In this document: positions 58,162 to 64,000 of the stretch, piece by piece
Numbering within the stretch: the first letter of the stretch is position 1
Layout of the letters: the number at the start of each line of letters is the position of its first letter
Assembly: GCA_016802295.1 (NCBI GenBank)
Contig: JAESIW010000180.1
Location: forward strand, 1,925,619 to 1,989,618
From: Brachionus rotundiformis
Lineage: Eukaryota > Rotifera > Eurotatoria > Ploima > Brachionidae
Direction of reading: 5' to 3'
Length of the DNA stretch: 64,000 nt
Notes under the pieces: generated by a model
Told to the model about the DNA's origin: nothing
The model's input: the letters and a program-made list of their open reading frames with translations, nothing else
Databases searched by the model: none
Position numbers and translations under genes: made by a program

Positions 58162-61100
58162 TTAATTTTTTTTTCTATTTTTCTCCTTATAAGCCCGTCT
58201 ACTCCACTTGATTGTGCTTTTTTTAGATAATGATTTAAATTTCCAATAAAATGGACTATTACAAAATTGAATAACATGCTCAATATTTGTTTTTAGTTCA
58301 TCTAGATGCTTGGTATTTCCTTCAAAATCCAAATGTTTGTACGTAATAAAATTAATGCTTTCTTCCTCGGCTACAATAATTCGAATAAAACTCTCACTTT
58401 CTAAATAATAAATATTTACTTCGATATTTTTAACAATTTTTGTAAAAAAAAAATTTTTTTCAAAATTCTGTTATTGATTGAAAACGCAAAATAGTTTGAT
58501 TAAATGTTTTTAAACTATTTTTTAAATAACTTAAAAAATTTTATTAAATAAATGTTTAACTTTTACAATAAGAAAATAAATTCTGAATTTTTTTCTATTC
58601 ACTATAAGATGAACTTAAAATCTACTTGTTTTACAATTGGTGTAATATTTGGCTATAAAAGCTGTCTTAGAATTAAAAAATTTAGATCTTAAATTGAATT
58701 GGTTTATGTATAGCAAACATTTCTACTGAATTTAAAATCAACTAACCAACTAACCAAGGGAAGTTCTTATTCAAAAATTCATCAGATAAGAATTAAACAA
58801 GAATCAGATACAATGATGATCATGTCAGTCAGCCTTAAAAGAGTATTCGCTTTTGGGAAGTTTTTTAACCAGTATAATATTACATTTTATTGCTAAAAAT
58901 ACCAAGAAAGGTAAAGATTACCAAAAAAATTTTTTTTTATTAACTTTTGAAATTCATGTGATATCTTCCAACTAGATAATTGAAAATAGATCTTAATCAA
59001 TTTCGAAAAAAAAAGTCTAATGATCTGGCATCAAGTAAAATGGGAATTCAGATATCAGCGCGAACCCTACCAGCATCCTGGTTTACTCATAGGTCTGTTA
59101 AAACAAATAGAACCCTAAAATAAACCCTATTTTGGTTATTTAAAGACGTCGAAAATATATCTAGTAAATTAGTTCCATTAAAGGATATGATATACATAAA
59201 AGTTCGAATATGGACATAGATTTGTCAATTTTAAAAAAACTAGAACAATTTTTTTCCTTATTTTGTACCTATAGCTACATCAATGACATAAAAGTTATAG
59301 CATGGAACTGTATTTGTTTATTTTTTTATAAATTGATCATGAAATATCGTTTTTTGAAATTTAAATATTAAATGTTAACATACTAGATGATCTAGTATTT
59401 TTAATATGAACTTTAGAATATTTTAAAAAATATTTTGTTTTACTTTTTGGATCCTTATGAATACTACATCCAACAAGATACTTGATAGGTATGGTATAAA
59501 AATTTGTTTTTTTGTTATTTATCTCTTCCATTACAAGTTCGTCTTTTGATAAATCTTAATTTTTTTTCATTTAGATTTTTAATTTAAAAACAAAAGAAAA
59601 AAACCAATATTAAAAGTTTCTTTGCGCCATTTGCCCATAAACAAAAGCTCGAATCTATTGCTCTCAGAAATTGTCCGAGTAACATCTGGTTTATATTCAA
59701 CTGAACCAGAATCAATAAAACTTCCCATAGGTGATACATTTCCAATACCTTAATTTTAAATCAACTAAAATATATAATTTGTATCAATTGTACTATTTTT
59801 TCTATAAAAAACAAATTCGTGCTTCCTAAAATCAAGTAAATATGTATTTTCCAAGTCTATGTCTTGACCAATTTTGTCTATATGCTCCAATTTGAAATCA
59901 AGCTCTTTTAAAATGTTTAAGAAATAATTTTATTTTATTTTCTTTAAACAAACTTGGACAAAATAGATCAATTTGATTCATTTTAAACTCATAAATTCTG
60001 CTATACACTTCTTTCATTTGAATATTCTCGGAATCGAATTCAAAATTTACTGGAGATGAATCGTCCATAAAATATCTGAAAATCAAAAATTAAAAAAATC
60101 TAAATATTTTAAATAGTACCAACATTTGCACTTCGACTTTTAATTTTTGTGCGACCGCTGAACTTGGATTTTCTGCCAGAGCTAAATACTGAAAGCCATA
60201 TTTTCCTACTCTCTGATTTGATTCAATCATCAAGTCTTCTTCTATATTTCCAAATTCATCTGAAATTTTTAACTCATAACTTTCGACTGATTTAAAACTA
60301 GAAGAAATTAAAATTTTTAAAATTTGAATTTTTAAACCAACTTTAATTCTGGAACTCTATTTTCGCTTTCATATTTATAACATACCAACCCAATCAAGTC
60401 TGAAATCAGCGCAGTTTTAATTATACTAACATTTATAAAATTGTCTGGACCGTCCACTGGAAGAAATATTTTAAATGTTTTTATTTCACTTGCATCTTGG
60501 TTCTTCTAACATTAAATTTTTTACATTAAATTAAAAATCTTACTATAGTTTCATGTTTGGCATAAACTTGGAACGGACTCTGATGACTGTCTTCTAATAA
60601 AGATGACCAGTCTACAGCTACTGTATCCGTGTTGATAATTTCTAAGTCATAAACACTTAGAGGATTTTCATCTAAGATTAGAATTAATTTATCAAATTGA
60701 TTTACAATTTTAAATGCTTACTAATTTCGTTTTTAATTTCATTTGCATTGTTCAAATCAAATGCTAATGAATTCAATCTAAATAATTTGGACGGTCTACT
60801 GCTTATATTGCTTCCATCATTTCCTTAACCAAAAAAATAATCATAGTTTTATGTCAATCTATCTGATAGATTGATTACTGTTTATTTTGATATAATCATA
60901 GGCGTTTTCATTAATGCGCAGGTTTAAAAGAGCAATTTTATTTTTATAACTATAAAAATTATCAAATTATTATCTAAAATTTTTAATTTTATACTTGTTT
61001 TTTGAAATTTTTAAATCTGGCAAAATAGCTTGTTCACAGTAACTCGTTTTATCAGTAGCAATAAAGCACTTTCTTAAATGATTCAAAAATACTTTTGAGG

Positions 61101-61167
61101 ACTTGGATAAATCATCTTCAGTCTCTTCATCCGATGAAGAATCAAGCATATCGTCGAAGCTAATCAT
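58162..61167 (-). CDS. MAPKAP1: TORC2 subunit SIN1 (MAPKAP1)
   Basis: Essential subunit of TOR complex 2 that presents AGC kinases such as Akt to TOR. Eleven exons: 60995-61167, 60879-60949, 60722-60823, 60544-60671, 60342-60505, 60124-60297, 59954-60075, 59794-59904, 59605-59748, 59444-59554, 58162-58400; 512 residues (human 522), phases closing. The N-terminus is acidic (FDDMLDSSSDEETEDDL). CRIM, the substrate-binding domain, is at about 140-270 (KTFKIFLPVDGPDNF, ALISDLIGLVCYKYESE, GKYGFQYLALAENPSS). The Ras-binding-like domain is at about 275-350 (ENIQMKEVYSRI, LENTYLLDFRKHEFVFY). The PH domain is C-terminal (KTNFYTIPIKYLVG, FITYKHLDFEGNTKHLDELK). Several introns are under 55 bp; two splice choices (60123 and 59953, both GTTNG-type donors) rest on frame and homology rather than on strong signals. 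The last intron is 1.04 kb and holds a dispersed repeat. An AG ends two bases before the ATG. Confidence 0.9.
59090..59155. repeat. Dispersed repeat in MAPKAP1 intron 10
   Basis: About 60 bp, including ctgttaaaacaaatagaacc and gacgtc-type ends, are shared with the hairpin-containing element at 28436-28540 in the NSD gene intron. In this copy the central hairpin is absent. Confidence 0.6.
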
Positions 61168-61303
61168 TCCTTTAAATATTTAACATATTTAGATGATATT
61201 ATGGAAAATTTTGAAGGCAATTTTATTTGCCATTTAATTAGAAAAAAAATTAATAAATTGATTTAAATTTATTTATTTTTAAAATTTTTAAAAAGCTTAA
61301 TTT

Positions 61304-62665
61304 CTAATTTGTTTTAGGTTCATGTTTCGTCTGAATTTCGTCATTTATTAATGAAAACGGATCGTGACCTATAATTTTTTAAGATAAGATAAAAAAATAT
61401 TTTTTAAAATAAATTTACCTATCATTTGAAAAAGTTTGTTCAGCTCTTCATCCAAATGAGGCACATTCAAATCGGTAAATAGTTCCTCCAATATGGAATT
61501 TGTTTCATCATTTAGACTTAATTTGATTGTTTGAATAAAATGTTAATATTTATTATATAAAAATTTGCTGTAATTCATCTTTAAATAGTATATTTAAAAA
61601 TTACAGCAAAATTTCAAAAAATATTCTCATTTTAAGCAAGCATACAATTCATTATTTTTCATAAACTCATCTAGATGCATGTCATGTTCAAGTTTGGTAT
61701 TTGAGCCTTGTTCCAGCGCCATATCTGAGCCTTTTAAACCATCACCATGTTTTCTAGCTTTGTATTCGTCATAAAGTTGATTCACCTTATTATAGGTGTT
61801 CTTATAGTACAAAATCACGTCATTTATATAAAACTCTTTAATTTCACTTATGCTCCCGAAGCCAGATTCAATCAACGCTTGTTGAATAAAGGTCTTAAGA
61901 AAAAATTAAATCAAAATGATAAAATATTTTTTCCTACTTCACTAATGTAATGGTCTGCAAAGCCTTCAGGTTCCTTTTTTTCCAGATCAACAGCTTTTAT
62001 TTGGCTCAAATTTTTCAACAAGATAAAAAATGATTCTATAAAGTGATCAAGAACATCAACTAAAGTATCCAATGCAAAAGAAGAAATATCTTTAATAATT
62101 TGAAATTTAGTCATAGGTATAAAGATCTAATTCAAAAAACATACGGGAGAAACCTGAGTGAATTGACATAGTGAATATGAACTGTTTTAAAACAAACATA
62201 GCATCTTGGTTAGAATTAATTTGTGGCCTATTGACTTGGAACTTTTTTGATTTATCAGATTTTATTTTTCGAAAAAATTCTACATCTTCAAACAGAATTT
62301 GTTTTTCGAGAATTTTGTTGAGTTTAATTGTATTTATGATATAAGAATCAATACTAGGTCTAAACTTGTATTGTTTTAGGTCATTAATTTCTTTTTTATT
62401 TGCATCATGGCTAAATAATTACATATTACTAATTAATATTAGTTTAAGAAAATTAAGGTTAAAAAAAATACATTTTTGACTCATTTTTTAAATCTTGAAT
62501 TTGGTTAAAAATATTTTGATCTGGTTTTAAGACTGTTGGTAAAATTGGTTCTTCGGCTAAAACTGGTTTAGCTTGTTTTAATTTTTTAATATTAATAAAT
62601 TCAGATAATCGATCCGGTTTTGCATATCCCCAAAGATAATTTTTATCAGTATTTAGAGCATTCAT
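61304..62665 (-). CDS. SUPT7L: SAGA/STAGA subunit SUPT7L (STAF65-gamma)
   Basis: Histone-fold subunit of the SAGA-type coactivator, which acetylates histone H3 at promoters. Six exons: 62472-62665, 62145-62410, 61938-62089, 61646-61893, 61419-61516, 61304-61368; 340 residues, phases closing. Recognised by the N-terminus (MNALNTDKNYLWGYAKP, compared with the vertebrate MN..RYWGEIP start) and above all by the histone-fold region, about residues 130-240: AMFVLKQFIFTMSIHSGFS, ISSFALDTLVDVLDHFIES, then the SUPT7L-type IESGFGSISEIKEFYINDVI and LYYKNTYNKVNQLYDEY. The protein is shorter than vertebrate SUPT7L (about 414). Spacing is 137 bp to the upstream DYNC2I2 gene and 136 bp to MAPKAP1 downstream. 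Candidate upstream acceptors (ttttcag, ttttag) lie 45-60 bp before the ATG. Confidence 0.85.
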
Positions 62666-62801
62666 TTATGTGTTATATTTTATAATTTTTTATTGTAATT
62701 AATTTATATCTAAAATTACTGAAAAGTTTTCAAAATTTTGAATTAAAGAAAAAACTTAACAAATTTTCGAACAAAAAAATAATGTCAATAAAATGTCTTT
62801 T

Positions 62802-64000
62802 CTATGACTTTTCAAATGGTTTTTCGGATATTTCATTTAATTTGGAAATTTCACCAGAATTTGTTTTGCAATATTGCGATGATAGCTTCCACACTTTAAC
62901 CACGCCAGAACGATCTCCAGTGGCTAGAAGATCTGGCCTTGATTGATTGAAACTTAGAGTGTAAACCGAGCTATCTGATGCTTTAGTGATTTGACAAACA
63001 TCTTTTCCATTCTCCATTAAGTCATAAAGAAGCAAATTTCCGTCATTAGAAGCACATGCAAAAACACAAGGTCTAATAGGTGACCATTCTATGTCGTAAA
63101 GATAGCCATTTTCGGGACAGAAAGTAATCAATGATTCAGTTTGCAAAATAGAATATAATTTAATTTCTGAATCTGTACCACAAGTTAAAATCAAGTTTCG
63201 GTGAAATGGCGAGTAATTAATTGAATAAATTGGACCATACTGAGAATCAAAAGTAAATTGAACTGGTGATTTTAATTCGATTGGAAAATCATCTTCCCAT
63301 CCTTGAAATATTTGGAAATTGAGCTTTATTTTTTTTAGAAAATTATAAGTTGGTTACTTGAGTTTACGATTTCAGTACTGTTAAATGAGCATTTAAATAA
63401 GCCACCAGAATCACATCCAGCTATAAAGGACTCTCTATCTAATTTGTTCATTGAAATTGATGAAACTGAAAAAAAGTTACAATTAAAAATTTTAAAATAA
63501 ATTAAAAATTATCTATAAATAATGTCGTTCTAAATAGTCAACATTGAATCATTCAATCAATCTTATAAAAAAATTCTTTATCATATCTTTATTTTTTCAA
63601 CTAGAACTAAAAATAAATAGATAAAATAAAATTTCAAGTTAATAAAATAAAAATAATATTTCTTTTTAATAATATTCCAAATTATAAATAACAATAAAAA
63701 ATTGTTAAGTCTGGGAATTGATCTGGTTTTAAGAGTACAAAATGTATAAATATTTAACAGATTTAATAATTATTTAATTTTTTTAATATTTTTGCTTAAA
63801 TATGAAAAAGTATTTTAATTTTAAATTACCTGACATTTCACTCGCAAAAGATTTTAGATGTCTGTTGATCAAAAAATCGTTTAACATCAAAAAGCCGTCC
63901 ATTAATTTTAATTGATTTTTTGTAGGTAACGCATTCCAAATCAATATTTTACCATCTTTAGAAGTGCTTAAGAGCTTTTTTAGAATTAGGTCAGAGTTAA
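62802..64000 (-). CDS. DYNC2I2: Dynein-2 intermediate chain 2 (WDR34), 3' part, cut by window edge
   Basis: WD40 intermediate chain of dynein-2, the retrograde motor of intraflagellar transport. Exons: 63830 to beyond 64000, 63368-63465, and 62802-63323; phases close, with the donor at ATC|GTAAAC (63367) chosen because the nearby alternative breaks the frame. About 263 residues, the C-terminal half, are present. WD-type stretches include STSKDGKILIWNALPTKNQ, ESFIAGCDSGGLFKCSFN, PIYSINYSPFHRNLILTCG, DIEWSPIRPCVFACASNDG, and SFNQSRPDLLATGDRSGVVK followed by VWKLS. SPFHRN and RWSP-like EWSPIRP are typical of WDR34. It ends in a charged tail. The 5' part lies outside the window. Confidence 0.9.

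Noticed and set aside
1..64000. CRISPR arrays, bacterial operons, rRNA or tRNA genes
   Set aside because: None found; the window is eukaryotic, and no cloverleaf with a typical TPsiC arm was seen by eye. A tRNA scan was not possible.

Overview
This is nuclear DNA from an animal: very AT-rich, with mostly short GT-AG introns (about 45-60 bp, a few of 0.5-1.4 kb), the standard genetic code (TAA, TAG and TGA all end genes), and a purely metazoan gene set. A rotifer, most likely a monogonont such as Brachionus, fits the base composition, intron size and gene content, but that assignment is inference and not read from a marker gene. I rebuilt most genes by joining exons by hand. In every spliced model the exon phases close exactly and the protein family is recognisable along its length unless stated.

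Left third (1-24.7 kb): the 5' part of a B55 PP2A subunit gene (minus) runs off the left edge. Two direct, nearly identical 2.7-kb copies of a myosin regulatory light chain gene follow, separated by a spacer with a LINE relic and a MITE-like inverted repeat. Next come a large PWWP + pipsqueak/CENPB-type HTH protein, the ciliary gene CFAP99, and a transposon graveyard (LINE relic, MULE transposase relic).

Middle (24.7-47.3 kb): an NSD-type H3K36 methyltransferase; a second pipsqueak/CENPB protein (minus) divergent from RFC1; KIFAP3 and PEP phosphomutase head-to-tail on the minus strand; a third myosin light chain copy, inverted; and a KCTD7-like BTB protein.

Right (47.3-64 kb): a 3.9-kb gene-free stretch with a 139-bp MITE, then the 21-exon TUBGCP3 gene. 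A tight minus-strand array follows: DYNC2I2 (off the right edge), SUPT7L, MAPKAP1/SIN1 and a PXK/Slob-like pseudokinase, spaced 137, 136 and 178 bp apart.

Two results stand out. First, each light chain gene carries three pairs of tandemly duplicated exons (76/76, 79/79 and 58/58 nt) whose lengths force mutually exclusive use, giving up to eight proteins per gene in three gene copies. Second, both inverted paralogue pairs (the light chains and the two HTH proteins) show near-perfect or perfect DNA identity in their centres and divergence at their ends, the pattern left by gene conversion. Several genes act at cilia or microtubules (CFAP99, KIFAP3, DYNC2I2, TUBGCP3); this may be chance.
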